Below the pieces are notes generated by a model, which was not told the DNA's origin, did no database searches, and saw only the letters and a program-made list of their open reading frames with translations. The position numbers and the translations under genes were made by a program. 64,000 nt of DNA from Aquimonas voraii (GTDB taxonomy: Bacteria > Pseudomonadota > Gammaproteobacteria > Xanthomonadales > Xanthomonadaceae), in the NCBI RefSeq assembly GCF_900101825.1, contig NZ_FNAG01000001.1, forward strand, positions 682,001-746,000. Reading direction: 5' to 3'. Shown one piece after another: positions 27,515 through 40,304 of this stretch; position 1 is the stretch's first letter, and the number at the start of each line of letters is the position of its first letter.

Positions 27515-28975
27515 TCAGGCCGAGGCCCGGACTCGCGCGATCTTGTAGCCGAAGTAGGCCAGCACGCCGGCCAGCACTGGGCTCACCAGGTTGAAGAAAA
27601 CGTAGGGCAGGTAGTCCAGCGTGCCGACCCCGAGCGTGACCGCCATGTAGGCGCCACAGGTGTTCCAGGGCACCAGCGGCGAGGTCAGGGTGCCGCCGTC
27701 CTCAAGCGCGCGCGAAAGATTCTCGGGTGCGAGACCGCGCTTCTCGTACTCCGGCTTGAACAGGCGGCCGGTCAGCACGATCGCCATGTACTGGTCGGCG
27801 GCGACGAGGTTGCAGCCGAGCGCGGTGGCGATGGTGGCGGTGATCAGGCTGCCCGTGCTGCGGGCCAGTGCCAGCACGCCGCGGATCAGGCGCTCCAGCA
27901 GGCCGACCGATTCCATCACCGCGCCAAACGCCATGGCGCAGAGGATCAGCCAGACGGTGTTGAGCATGCTTTCCATGCCGCCGCGGCTGATCAACTCGTT
28001 GACCGCCTCGTTGCCGGTGTCGGCGCTGTAGCCGGTGGCCAGGGCTTTCCAGGCGCCGGACAGCAGGGCCCACGGCCGCGAGAGTTCATCCGAGCCCGCC
28101 AGTGCGACCACGCGATCGGGCTGGAACAGCACGGCAAACACCGCTCCCAGCAGCGCGCCGATCAGGATGGTCGGGTAGGCGGGAAAGCGCTTCACCGCCA
28201 GTGCGAAGACCACCACCAGCGGGATCAAAAGGTGCAGGCCGAGGTTGAAGTGGCTGCCCATGATGGCGGCGAGGTCGCCGAAGTCAGCGCCGCCGCTGGC
28301 GGGCTTGGCGCCGATTCCGACGACGGCGAACCCGATCAAGGCGATGGCGAACGCCGGCACCGTGGTCCAAGCCATATGCCGCACATGCGTGAAGAGCTCG
28401 CCGCCGGCCGCTGCTGGCGCGAGGTTGGTGGTGTCCGAAAGCGGCGACATCTTGTCGCCGAAGTAGGCGCCCGAGATCACCGCGCCAGCGGTGATGGCCG
28501 GTGACATGTCGAGGCCCGAGGCCACGCCCATCAGCGCCACGCCGAGCGTGCCGGCCACGGTCCAGGAGCTGCCGATGGCCAGCGCCACGATCGCGCAGAT
28601 GAGGCAGGCGGCCGGGTAGAAGAAGCTCGGGTCCATCAGCTTCAGGCCGTAGACGATCAGCGCAGGCACGGTGCCCGAGAGGATCCAGGTGCCGATCAGC
28701 GCGCCGACTGCGAGCAGGATCAGCAGGGCCGGCGTGGCCAACGCAATGCCGCGGGTGATCGCCGCCTGGATGTCGTCCCAGCGCAGGCCGTTGTAGATGC
28801 CGATCAGACCGGCAACGCCTCCAGCCAGCAGCAGGGCGATCTGGTTGGCGCCGTAGGAGGAATCCGAGCCGTAGAGATAAACCGAGCTGGCCAGCCCCGC
28901 CACCAGGAAGATCAGCGGCAGCAGCGCCTGCAGCAGGCTTGGATCGCGCCGCGGCGCGGTGGCGGTGTCAGACAT
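27515..28975 (-). CDS. nhaC: Na+/H+ antiporter, NhaC family
   Basis: A 486-residue inner-membrane antiporter exchanging Na+ for protons. About 11-12 TM helices are visible. GAYFGDKMSPLSDTTNLAPA is the hallmark stretch of the NhaC/ArsB-type family, and CNLVAADQYMAIVLTGRLF and LVPWNTCGAYMAVTLGV are conserved in NhaC. The start is placed at MSDTATAPRR (28975); the ATG at 28981 (MGMSDT) is an equal alternative. The upstream 338-bp gap contains repeats and must hold its promoter. NhaC and the NSS symporter together suggest sodium-dependent energetics. Confidence 0.92.
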   Translation of the reverse strand: MSDTATAPRRDPSLLQALLPLIFLVAGLASSVYLYGSDSSYGANQIALLLAGGVAGLIGIYNGLRWDDIQAAITRGIALATPALLILLAVGALIGTWILSGTVPALIVYGLKLMDPSFFYPAACLICAIVALAIGSSWTVAGTLGVALMGVASGLDMSPAITAGAVISGAYFGDKMSPLSDTTNLAPAAAGGELFTHVRHMAWTTVPAFAIALIGFAVVGIGAKPASGGADFGDLAAIMGSHFNLGLHLLIPLVVVFALAVKRFPAYPTILIGALLGAVFAVLFQPDRVVALAGSDELSRPWALLSGAWKALATGYSADTGNEAVNELISRGGMESMLNTVWLILCAMAFGAVMESVGLLERLIRGVLALARSTGSLITATIATALGCNLVAADQYMAIVLTGRLFKPEYEKRGLAPENLSRALEDGGTLTSPLVPWNTCGAYMAVTLGVGTLDYLPYVFFNLVSPVLAGVLAYFGYKIARVRASA

Positions 28976-29125
28976 TCCCATCCCCGTTGTGCTGTTCAAT
29001 CGGCGGCATCGGGCAGCGTCCTGCTGCGCGCGCCTTCATGGTCCGTGTGCATCTCGCTGTGCCCCATCGAACCCGCCGACCCCACCCCCGTGGGCCGGCG
29101 GAGTGTAGCAGCGGCGTCTTTGCCG

Positions 29126-29157
29126 CCGGGATTGGGGATTCGGGATTCGGGATTCGA
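29126..29157 (+). repeat. Tandem GGGATTC repeat
   Basis: GGGATTGGGGATTCGGGATT continues with CGGGATTCG, about four units of 7-8 bp. An inverted version (ATTCTCCATTCCCGATTCCC) lies at 29318-29347. The pair brackets the REP-like copy at 29219-29259 in the gap between nhaC and the S9 peptidase. Confidence 0.65.
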
Positions 29158-29218
29158 AAGAGCACGTTGCCGCGACACGTGCTGCCTTGCGGAAGCCGAG
29201 ATCGAAGCTGTGATACGA

Positions 29219-29259
29219 GCCCCTCCCCCATGGAAGGAGAGGGGTTGGAGAGAGGGGGC
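29219..29259. repeat. REP-like CCCCTCCCCC/GGAGAGGGG palindrome
   Basis: CCCCTCCCCCATGGAAGGAG continues with AGGGGTTGGAGAGAGGGGG. It keeps the GGGGTTGG core of the arms of the 22-kb element. The 338-bp gap between the nhaC start and the S9 peptidase stop holds only this and the two tandem repeat stretches, plus the nhaC promoter, which was not recognised. Confidence 0.65.
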
Positions 29260-29313
29260 AAATCACGCCGCGCGCTCAGCCATCCTCAGCTTCAGCGCGC
29301 GATGCTCGGCCCT

Positions 29314-31428
<2,115 letters not shown>

Positions 31429-31553
31429 CACGGGCTCCGGTACGACTGGCCACAGGGTAGGCAGGCGCGCGCCGCGCCGAACGTGCGGATAGTCCTGTCG
31501 GCCTGCTGCGGCCCTTCCGCTATCCTCCGGCGTCTTCCGCCCGGAGCACGCCC

Positions 31554-32495
31554 ATGCACCCGCCCCATGGCATCCACACGCTGGACACCGGCTTCCATCG
31601 GCCGAACTTCGATGCGGCTTACCTGATCGTCGAGAACGGCCGCGGCGCATTCGTCGACTGCGGACTCAACGCCTCGGTGCCGGCCCTGCTGCAGGGCCTG
31701 GCCGCGGCGGGGCTCAGCCCCGCCGACGTCGACTGGCTGATCCTCACCCATGTGCATCTGGATCATGCCGGTGGCGCCGGCCAACTGATGCAGGCGCTGC
31801 CGAACGCGCGGCTCGTGGTGCACCCGCGCGGCGCCCGCCACATGATCGACCCCAGCCAGCTGATCGCCGGCGCCAGCGCGGTCTACGGCGAGGACGAAGT
31901 GGCGCGCACCTACGGGCGCATCCTGCCCATCGATGCCGCCCGCGTGGTCGAGGCCGGCGACGGCCACCGCATCGACCTCGCCGGCCGCGAGCTGCTGTGC
32001 CTGGACGCGCCCGGCCACGCCCGCCACCACATCGTGATCTGGGATGCGCGGAGCCGCAGCTTCTTCACCGGCGACACCTTCGGGCTCAGCTACCGCGAGT
32101 TCGACAGCGCGGCCGGCGCCTTCATCCTGCCCACCACCACGCCGGTGCAGTTCGAGCCCGACGCGCTGAAGGCCTCGATCGCGCGCATGCTCGACTTCGA
32201 TCCCGAGGGCATGTACCTCACGCACTACGGTCGCGTCGCGCCGCCCGAAGCGCTGGCGCAGGCCCTGTTCGCGCAGATCGACGCGATGGTGGCGATCGCG
32301 CGGTCGCATTCCGGGCTGGCGGGAGAGGCGCGGCACGCCGCGATCTGTGCCGACTTGGCCGAGCTTTATTCAGCGCGCGCCGCCGCCCACGGCTGCCGGC
32401 AGAGTCGCGCCGAGCTCATCGAGCTGCTGGGCATGGACATCGAGCTCAACGCGCAGGGCCTGGGCGTGTGGTTGGACCGCGAGGCGCGCGCATGA
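31554..32495 (+). CDS. MBL-fold metallohydrolase
   Basis: A 313-residue protein with the metallo-beta-lactamase fold. The HxHxDH motif is THVHLDHAGG (His66, His68, Asp70, His71). Further ligands are the His in DAPGHARHH and the Asp in FFTGDTFG, and LTHYGRV is the last conserved His. The N-terminus FDAAYLIVENGRGAFVDCG is typical of a glyoxalase II/RNase Z-like subgroup that keeps two metal ions. No signal peptide is present, so it acts in the cytosol. The exact substrate is unknown; the long C-terminal helical part (about 240-313) differs from glyoxalase II. The maf stop/start overlap (ATGA) makes it the first gene of a two-gene unit. Confidence 0.88.
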   Translation: MHPPHGIHTLDTGFHRPNFDAAYLIVENGRGAFVDCGLNASVPALLQGLAAAGLSPADVDWLILTHVHLDHAGGAGQLMQALPNARLVVHPRGARHMIDPSQLIAGASAVYGEDEVARTYGRILPIDAARVVEAGDGHRIDLAGRELLCLDAPGHARHHIVIWDARSRSFFTGDTFGLSYREFDSAAGAFILPTTTPVQFEPDALKASIARMLDFDPEGMYLTHYGRVAPPEALAQALFAQIDAMVAIARSHSGLAGEARHAAICADLAELYSARAAAHGCRQSRAELIELLGMDIELNAQGLGVWLDREARA

Positions 32496-33049
32496 GCGGC
32501 GTGCTCTACCTCGCTTCGAAGTCACCGCGGCGGCGCGAGCTGCTGGGCCAGCTCGGCATCGCCCACGTGGTGCTGGAGATCGAGATTCCAGAACAGCGTG
32601 AGCCCGGCGAGCCGGCGCTCGACTACGTGCAGCGGGTCGCCCGCGAGAAGGCTGAGGCCGGCTGGAACCGGGTCGGCCACCAGCCCTTCGCCCGCGTGTT
32701 GGCCGCCGATACCGAAGTGATCCTGGACGATGAGGTGTTCGGCAAGCCGCAGGACGCCTTGGACGCCGCCGCCATGCTGCGGCGATTGTCCGGGCGTCGC
32801 CATCAGGCCGTCTCGGCGATCTGCCTTGCCGACGCGCAGGGCAGCCGCGAGGCCCTGTGCATCACCGAGGTCGAGTTCGACACGCTCGACGAGGCCCGGA
32901 TCGCCACTTACATCGACAGCGGCGAATGCTTCGGCAAGGCCGGCGCCTACGCCATCCAGGGCCGCGCCGCCGCCTTCATCCGCCGCATCGAGGGCAGCTA
33001 CAGCGGGGTGATGGGGCTGCCGCTGTTCGAGCTGGCGAGGATGGTTTGA
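32492..33049 (+). CDS. maf: Maf-family nucleoside triphosphate pyrophosphatase
   Basis: A 185-residue house-cleaning enzyme that hydrolyses non-canonical or modified NTPs to NMPs. It opens LYLASKSPRRRELLGQLGI, the Maf signature (SxSPRRxELL), then has VLAADTEVILDDEVFGKPQDA (catalytic Asp/Glu region) and GECFGKAGAYAIQGRAAAFI with the conserved Gly-rich loop. Which of the three bacterial subclasses it belongs to is not certain. Its ATG overlaps the MBL gene stop by 4 bp. The stop is followed 3 bp later by the GGGAATC tandem repeat. Confidence 0.93.
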   Translation: MSGVLYLASKSPRRRELLGQLGIAHVVLEIEIPEQREPGEPALDYVQRVAREKAEAGWNRVGHQPFARVLAADTEVILDDEVFGKPQDALDAAAMLRRLSGRRHQAVSAICLADAQGSREALCITEVEFDTLDEARIATYIDSGECFGKAGAYAIQGRAAAFIRRIEGSYSGVMGLPLFELARMV

Positions 33050-33052
33050 GAG

Positions 33053-33290
33053 CCGGGAATCGGGAATCGAAACCGCAGTGGGCGCATCGCTGCGAATCCC
33101 GAATGACCAGTCACTAAGCGCCGCGCTTGCGGTGGCGAACGTGCTGGCACCGTGCGGCGCTGGGCACAGCATCGGATTCTAGGCGCCTGCAATCAGGCTC
33201 CCACGGGAAGCAAGCGAGGAAGGCGCCCGTACCGGGTGATCGGGACGCCGCGGCTCTCCCGATTCCCGATTCTCCATTCCCTATTCCCGG
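33053..33290. repeat. GGGAATC tandem repeats in inverted pair between maf and the EEP gene
   Basis: CCGGGAATCGGGAATCG lies at 33053-33069 and CGAATCCCGAAT at 33093-33104. The opposite-orientation block CTCCCGATTCCCGATTCTCC, then ATTCCCTATTCCCGG, lies at 33256-33290. The last block supplies the final codons and stop of the convergent EEP-family gene. The 150 bp between the blocks hold no gene. Confidence 0.65.
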
Positions 33291-34456
33291 CTTAGATCCA
33301 CCCACACCATGCGGTGATCGCTGGCCGTCACCCAGTCGCTGCCTGGCTCTCCGCGCTTGGGCCAGAACACGCCGGCGTCCAGCACCTTGAAGCCTCTCGA
33401 GGGCAGCACATAGTCGACGCGCATGGTGCCGCGTCGGGGGCTGAACTGCGCCGTCTCGGTGTTCGGGTCGCCGCGCTGCGCGCTTTCCTGGCCCTGGCCG
33501 GGCTGCGCGGCTTCGAAGCTGCCCTCGCTGCGCGGTGCGGGTTTGGCCTGCACGCGCGGGTGTTCGAGCAGGCCCTGGATCGCGCCGGGCAGGCTGTCGC
33601 CTTCGACCGGATCCGCATTGAGGTCGCCGACGATGACGAAGTGCGCATCCGCCGCCAGCGGCCCACGGCGGCCCTGGTCGTCGACCATCCAGTCGGCGCC
33701 GTCGAGGTAGTCGCGCCACAGCTTCAGCTCGTCGTGGTTGCGCAGCTTGTTGCGCCGCTCGGGGCCGTCGAAGGCGGGCGGGGTGGGGTGGGCGGCGAGC
33801 AGGTGCAGGCGACCCAGCGGCGTGTCGATCGGCAGGTCCCAGTGTGATTTCGACGACAGTCGCAGCTGGGCCCAGACCTCGGCCGGATACCAGGGGGTGT
33901 CGGCATCGGGCAGCCGCGGCTGCAGGGCGCCCGGCAGATCGGCCCAGCGCAAGTGCTGGAACGTGCGCGCCGCTTCGACATCGATCGGATAGCGCGACAG
34001 CACGAGCATGCCGTATTGGCCGGGGTGGCGGCCAAAGCCCCAGGCGTCGCCCGGATCGCCGAGCTGGCCGTTCTGGTCGAGGTCGAGCCCGCTGGGCACG
34101 CCGGTGTTGACCGGCGCATGGAAGCTGTAGGGATAGTCGAGCGGCGCGAGCCCGGACTGGCCAACGCCGAGGTAGCGCTCGCGGAACAGGCGCGCGGCCT
34201 CGCCGGCCTCGTCGCGGTCGATTTCGTTGAGCAGCAGGATGTCGGGGCGCACCGACTGGATGACCGCGGCGAGCTTTCGCGCCTGGGCGTCGTCGCCGCG
34301 CAGGCGGTCGATCACCGCGCCGGGCTGGTCGTCGGTCAGGGCCAGGTTGTAGGTGGCGACGCGAATGTTCACGGCGGGCGCCTCTTCGGCGGCTGGGGCC
34401 GCGACGGCGGCGGCCAGCCCGAGCAGCAGGGCGCCAGTTTTGAGCAGGGCGTGCAT
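33281..34456 (-). CDS. Exported endonuclease/exonuclease/phosphatase (EEP) family protein
   Basis: A 391-residue protein with a clear Sec signal (MHALLKTGALLLGLAAAVAAPAAEE). The DNase I-like fold follows. NIRVATYNLAL is the first strand, LLNEIDRDEAG carries the metal-binding Glu, FVIVGDLNADPVEGDS holds the Asp/Asn pair and TASDHRMVWVD the terminal His. It may hydrolyse extracellular nucleic acids, phosphoesters or lipids; a secreted nuclease or phosphodiesterase is most likely. The final residues SRE and the stop come from the tandem repeat. The ATG at 34456 was chosen for the signal peptide; ribosome-site support is weak. Confidence 0.87.
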   Translation of the reverse strand: MHALLKTGALLLGLAAAVAAPAAEEAPAVNIRVATYNLALTDDQPGAVIDRLRGDDAQARKLAAVIQSVRPDILLLNEIDRDEAGEAARLFRERYLGVGQSGLAPLDYPYSFHAPVNTGVPSGLDLDQNGQLGDPGDAWGFGRHPGQYGMLVLSRYPIDVEAARTFQHLRWADLPGALQPRLPDADTPWYPAEVWAQLRLSSKSHWDLPIDTPLGRLHLLAAHPTPPAFDGPERRNKLRNHDELKLWRDYLDGADWMVDDQGRRGPLAADAHFVIVGDLNADPVEGDSLPGAIQGLLEHPRVQAKPAPRSEGSFEAAQPGQGQESAQRGDPNTETAQFSPRRGTMRVDYVLPSRGFKVLDAGVFWPKRGEPGSDWVTASDHRMVWVDLSRE

Positions 34457-34532
34457 GCGGGAGTCCGCCGACGAAAGGAGAGAAGCATAGCCGAGTCGAT
34501 CGAGCGTCGAAGTTGCCCTCACGGCCGCATGC

Positions 34533-34538
34533 TAGGAT
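34533..34538 (+). promoter_or_regulatory. Candidate -10 box of the gcvP leader
   Basis: TAGGAT in CTAGGATTCC sits just before the P1 stem of the first glycine aptamer, placing the transcript start near 34545. TTGCCC at 34513-34518 is 14 bp upstream, too close to be an ideal -35. Confidence 0.4.
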
Positions 34539-34544
34539 TCCGCC

Positions 34545-34764
34545 GCCACGCGGGAGAGACCTGCCGGCCTTCGGGTCGGACGGCGCCGAAGGAGCAACCG
34601 CCCCGGAAACTCTCAGGCAAAAGGACCGGGTGGCCCGGTGGAGACGTCTGCGATGGCAGGCGCGTCCGCCGCGCGCAGCACGCATCTGGAGAGAGATCCG
34701 GCGCCTTCTGCACTGCGCCTTGGGTCCGCCGACGGGATAACGCTCTCAGGCGAACAGACAGATG
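34545..34764 (+). promoter_or_regulatory. Tandem glycine riboswitch upstream of gcvP
   Basis: Two glycine aptamers in series. Aptamer 1 (34545-34634): P1 GCCAC/GTGGC, then CGGGAGAGAC, GCCGAAGGAGCAA and ACTCTCAGGCAAAAGGACCG. Aptamer 2 (34683-34764): P1 CATCT/AGATG, then TGGAGAGAGA, GCCGACGGGATAA and CGCTCTCAGGCGAACAGACA. These are the consensus cores of the gcvT-class element. Glycine binding is expected to turn on expression of the glycine cleavage gene gcvP, whose ATG is 170 bp further down. The linker between aptamers (48 nt) is longer than usual and can form its own hairpin (34643-34666). Confidence 0.95.
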
Positions 34765-34812
34765 GGGCGCCCACGCCGGACGGGTTGTCGTCCGGTTGCC
34801 GAGCGCCGCCCC
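34764..34812 (+). promoter_or_regulatory. Probable expression-platform hairpin of the glycine riboswitch
   Basis: CCGGACG (34776-34782) pairs with CGTCCGG (34789-34795) around GGTTGT. An outer helix is possible between GGGGCGC (34764-34770) and GCGCCGCCCC (about 34803-34812). There is no T-tract, so it is not a standard terminator. It overlaps the end of aptamer 2 P1, so ligand binding could compete with it; this is an inference. Confidence 0.5.
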
Positions 34813-34934
34813 GTGTCCGACACCCGCATGCCCACCACGCTCGACCGCTCGCGCCCCGCGCGCCGCGGCCTGTGCGCGTGCCTGCGACACGCGACGGCGC
34901 CGATCGATTGCCCCTCGCCCCAGGTGCCCGCGCC

Positions 34935-37814
<2,880 letters not shown>

Positions 37815-37827
37815 GGTACTGACCAAG

Positions 37828-37853
37828 CTGCGCCCCGCGTCGACGGGGCGCAG
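37828..37853 (+). terminator. GC-rich hairpin after gcvP
   Basis: CTGCGCCCCG and CGGGGCGCAG form a perfect 10-bp stem with a CGTCGA loop, 14 bp after the gcvP stop. There is no T-tract. Confidence 0.55.
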
Positions 37854-37970
37854 TCACGTCCCGCGCTTCTGCATCCAACATCGTCGCGGCCACCCTGCTC
37901 CCCGCATCGAGGGCAGCATGGCGGCGAGGATCCCAGGCCCGAGAGCCTTGTACCGCAGGAGGCGATTGCC

Positions 37971-38387
37971 TTGAGTGAGGAGAAAGCTCTGCGGACTCGG
38001 TCCGCCTGGATCGTCGCGATTGCCGCGCTGGCTGCGATCGTGTTGGCGACCGCGCTCTGGGCTTGGAACGCCCACCGCGTCCAGACTTGGACCTTGCTGA
38101 TCTGGAGCAGCGACAGGCAGCTGCAGGCCGAGCTCGTCGGTGGCGTGGGGCACCTGCAGGCACGAATCGACGGGGTGCAGGAGCATGTGCCCATCCGTAT
38201 GGAGCGGCGGAGCGAACGAGGTCCAGTGGTGTACCTCTTCACCGTGCTTGCCGATGGCGCGGTGCTGAAGCAGGACACCCGCATCGCAGCGTTTGCGCTG
38301 GAACGAGAGGGTGGTGCCCTGCTTTTGTGTGGTGATTCCTGTGAACGGCTGGGGCTGCCGACCCTCTGGAACGCCGAGAGCCATTAG
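37971..38387 (+). CDS. Small membrane-anchored protein of unknown function, TTG start
   Basis: A 138-residue protein: a short charged N-terminus, one TM helix at about residues 12-32 (AWIVAIAALAAIVLATALWAW), then a soluble domain outside the membrane with three or four predicted strands and two Cys in LLLCGDSCERL. The TTG start has a consensus AGGAGG 8 bp upstream, the clearest ribosome site of the neighbourhood, which decides for this frame over the antisense frames. I do not recognise the family. It lies between the gcvP hairpin and a 607-bp non-coding stretch. Confidence 0.6.
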   Translation: MSEEKALRTRSAWIVAIAALAAIVLATALWAWNAHRVQTWTLLIWSSDRQLQAELVGGVGHLQARIDGVQEHVPIRMERRSERGPVVYLFTVLADGAVLKQDTRIAAFALEREGGALLLCGDSCERLGLPTLWNAESH

Positions 38388-38994
38388 CGTGCCACCGCGG
38401 AAGCTCCGCGAAGGCTGCGATATCGGCCCCAGGCTCAAGCCCATCGCGAGCTGAACGCGGGTGCTGCGACGCGTCCCGTGGGCTCGTCGGCAGCTGCAGT
38501 GCCGACGATGTCCAACACGCAGTGGACTGCCGCGTGGACTGCTCAATCCGCGCGCCATGGGCCGGGTTCGAAACCATCGCGCAGCAGGCCGGTCGGGCCT
38601 GCCGCCTCGCTGAGCGTGGCGCGAACGCGGGCGGCACTCCCTCATCGCCAGCGCGACGCGAGCCGGTCTGCGGCGCCTTCATCGCACCCGCAAGCGTCCG
38701 ATCCGGTCCCGAAGCTGCCCGCGGCCAGATGCGGGCGAGTGCCGCTTGGCAAGGTGCTGGGGTGTGCGGCCAAGGCCGATCCGCCTGTCGAACTCACCCC
38801 CGGGGGCGCCGTCCGCCGGCCGGTGCCCTGGTCGCTCGGCGCATGAAAATCAAAGGCTTGCGCACCGTAAGGTTTCCGTAAGGCGGGGCCGGCGGCGCTG
38901 ACTGCAGGGTGGCGGCACCCGGACACGCCGCTTGGCGGAGTCCGGTTCCTCGCTGGCCTCCGGGCCGGCAACCCACTGCCCCTGGAGGCTCGCC
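38388..38994. other. 607-bp region without a recognised gene
   Basis: It lies upstream of the collagen-like gene. Frames here are Arg/Ala/Ser-rich, lack ribosome sites and look like GC-rich noise. The stretch holds the promoter of the toxin cluster, which I could not place. No member of the repeat families in this window was seen. Confidence 0.4.
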
Positions 38995-40209
38995 ATGGCT
39001 GTCAAATCCGAATCGTCTGCCGCTTCTTCCCCGCTCAACGCCGAACAGCAGCAGCGCTACCGCGCGCGTGTCAGTGAGCTTGGGCTGGACCCCGATTTCC
39101 ACGACGGCCCCTGGCCGGTGATGCTGCCGGTGCGCGGCATCGACAATCTGCGCCGGGTCGCGGGCCTGGCCGACATGAAGCACGAGCAGTCGAGCCCGCT
39201 CACCGCCGAGAAGATCGAGAGCCTGACAAACATGATGGCGCGGCAGGCGGTAAGCAACCACGTCTTCGGCGTGCGCGGGCTGGCCGACAGCAAGACCAGC
39301 GCTGCACTCGAGCAGCGCTTTCCGGTGTTCCCCGTGCTTGCCTATGCGGCCGCGGACATCGTCATCACTGCCGCCAACCCGCTGATCATCAACCGCAACT
39401 CGGCGGTCACCGTGTTCGGCAAGGTCACCTTGAAGGATGGCGGCTACATCATCATCTCGGTCGACGCCCACTTCGCCTGCGAAGTGCTGGAGAAGATCCC
39501 CGGCGGGCAGTCGCCCATGCCGAACGACATCACCGTGCAGGGCCTGGATGGGGCGCCCGGCAACGCCGGCAATTCGCCCGGCAAGGCCAAGAACGGCGAC
39601 AACGGCGGCAACGCCGAGTGCGACTGCTGCGGTGGTGCCGTGGCGCACGGCGCCAGCAACGGCCAGAACGGCGCCGATGGCAGCGACGGCGGCAATGGCT
39701 TCAACGGTGTCGACGGCATGAACGGCCCCAACGTGCGCATCAGCATCGGCAGCCTGAAGGGCAACCTCACTGTCCTGCAGCGCGGCGGCAACGGCGGCCC
39801 GGGCGGCGAGGGTGGCCGCGGTGGCGAGGGCGGCGACGGCGGCAAGGGCGGCAGCGGCACCACCTGCGGCGCCTTCCAGCCCGACGGCGGCCGCGGCGGC
39901 AATGGCGGCGTCGGCGGCAACGGCGGCGCTGGCGCCAACGGCGGCAATGCCGGCAATGGCGGTTACCTCACGGTCGTCTATACCCCCGCCGATGCCAACA
40001 GCGGCGTGATCGGCAACAACAGCCTCGGTCGTGGCGGCCTGCGCGGTAGCCCAGGAATTGGCGGCAAGGGCGGGCAGGGTGGCGCTGCCGGTGCACGCGG
40101 CGGCACGGCAGGTGAGGCTGGCAAGAACGGCATCGCCGGCTCCGACATCGGCCAGAACGGCCGCGATGGCGTGCCCGGCCAGTTCCTGATCAACGGCCAG
40201 GCGATCTGA
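38995..40209 (+). CDS. Collagen-like glycine-rich protein preceding the RHS toxin
   Basis: A 404-residue protein in two parts. Residues 1-180 form a globular region (MAVKSESSAASS onward, with ADIVITAANPLIINRNSAVTVFG resembling a beta-solenoid strand pair). Residues about 185-404 are glycine-rich with many Gly-X-Y or Gly-Gly-X units (NGGPGGEGGRGGEGGDGG). They are interrupted by two short beta-like stretches (NVRISIGSLKGNLTVLQRG and YLTVVYTPADAN) and by a CDCC cluster near residue 205. No signal peptide is evident. The start has GGAGG 6 bp upstream. It lies 95 bp before the RHS gene on the same strand with a long hairpin between, suggesting a shared transcript. It may be a structural or adhesive surface component; function is unknown. 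Confidence 0.75.
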   Translation: MAVKSESSAASSPLNAEQQQRYRARVSELGLDPDFHDGPWPVMLPVRGIDNLRRVAGLADMKHEQSSPLTAEKIESLTNMMARQAVSNHVFGVRGLADSKTSAALEQRFPVFPVLAYAAADIVITAANPLIINRNSAVTVFGKVTLKDGGYIIISVDAHFACEVLEKIPGGQSPMPNDITVQGLDGAPGNAGNSPGKAKNGDNGGNAECDCCGGAVAHGASNGQNGADGSDGGNGFNGVDGMNGPNVRISIGSLKGNLTVLQRGGNGGPGGEGGRGGEGGDGGKGGSGTTCGAFQPDGGRGGNGGVGGNGGAGANGGNAGNGGYLTVVYTPADANSGVIGNNSLGRGGLRGSPGIGGKGGQGGAAGARGGTAGEAGKNGIAGSDIGQNGRDGVPGQFLINGQAI

Positions 40210-40211
40210 GC

Positions 40212-40255
40212 CCGGCGCGGAAGCGCCCCTGCGCGGGCGCTTCCGCTCGCGCCGG
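40212..40255 (+). promoter_or_regulatory. Long hairpin between the collagen-like gene and the RHS gene
   Basis: CCGGCGC (40212-40218) pairs with GCGCCGG (40249-40255) and GGAAGCGCCC (40219-40228) with GGGCGCTTCC (40235-40244). This gives a 17-bp stem with one 4-nt bulge and a 6-nt loop. There is no T-run. It may attenuate transcription into, or protect mRNA 5' of, the very long toxin gene. Confidence 0.6.
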
Positions 40256-40304
40256 CCGCAGCCCTGTGCTGCGCGCCGGACTCCGCCCCTGCCAGGAGAG
40301 TCCC

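Noticed and set aside
38560-38585. GGTTCGAAACC resembling a tRNA or palindromic operator
   Set aside because: Short palindrome only; no cloverleaf and no second copy near a promoter.
39541-40200. The glycine-rich codon repetition (GGCGGC, AACGGC) considered as a CRISPR or tandem DNA repeat
   Set aside because: The repetition follows codons of Gly-X-Y units in one long reading frame; there are no fixed repeats with unique spacers.
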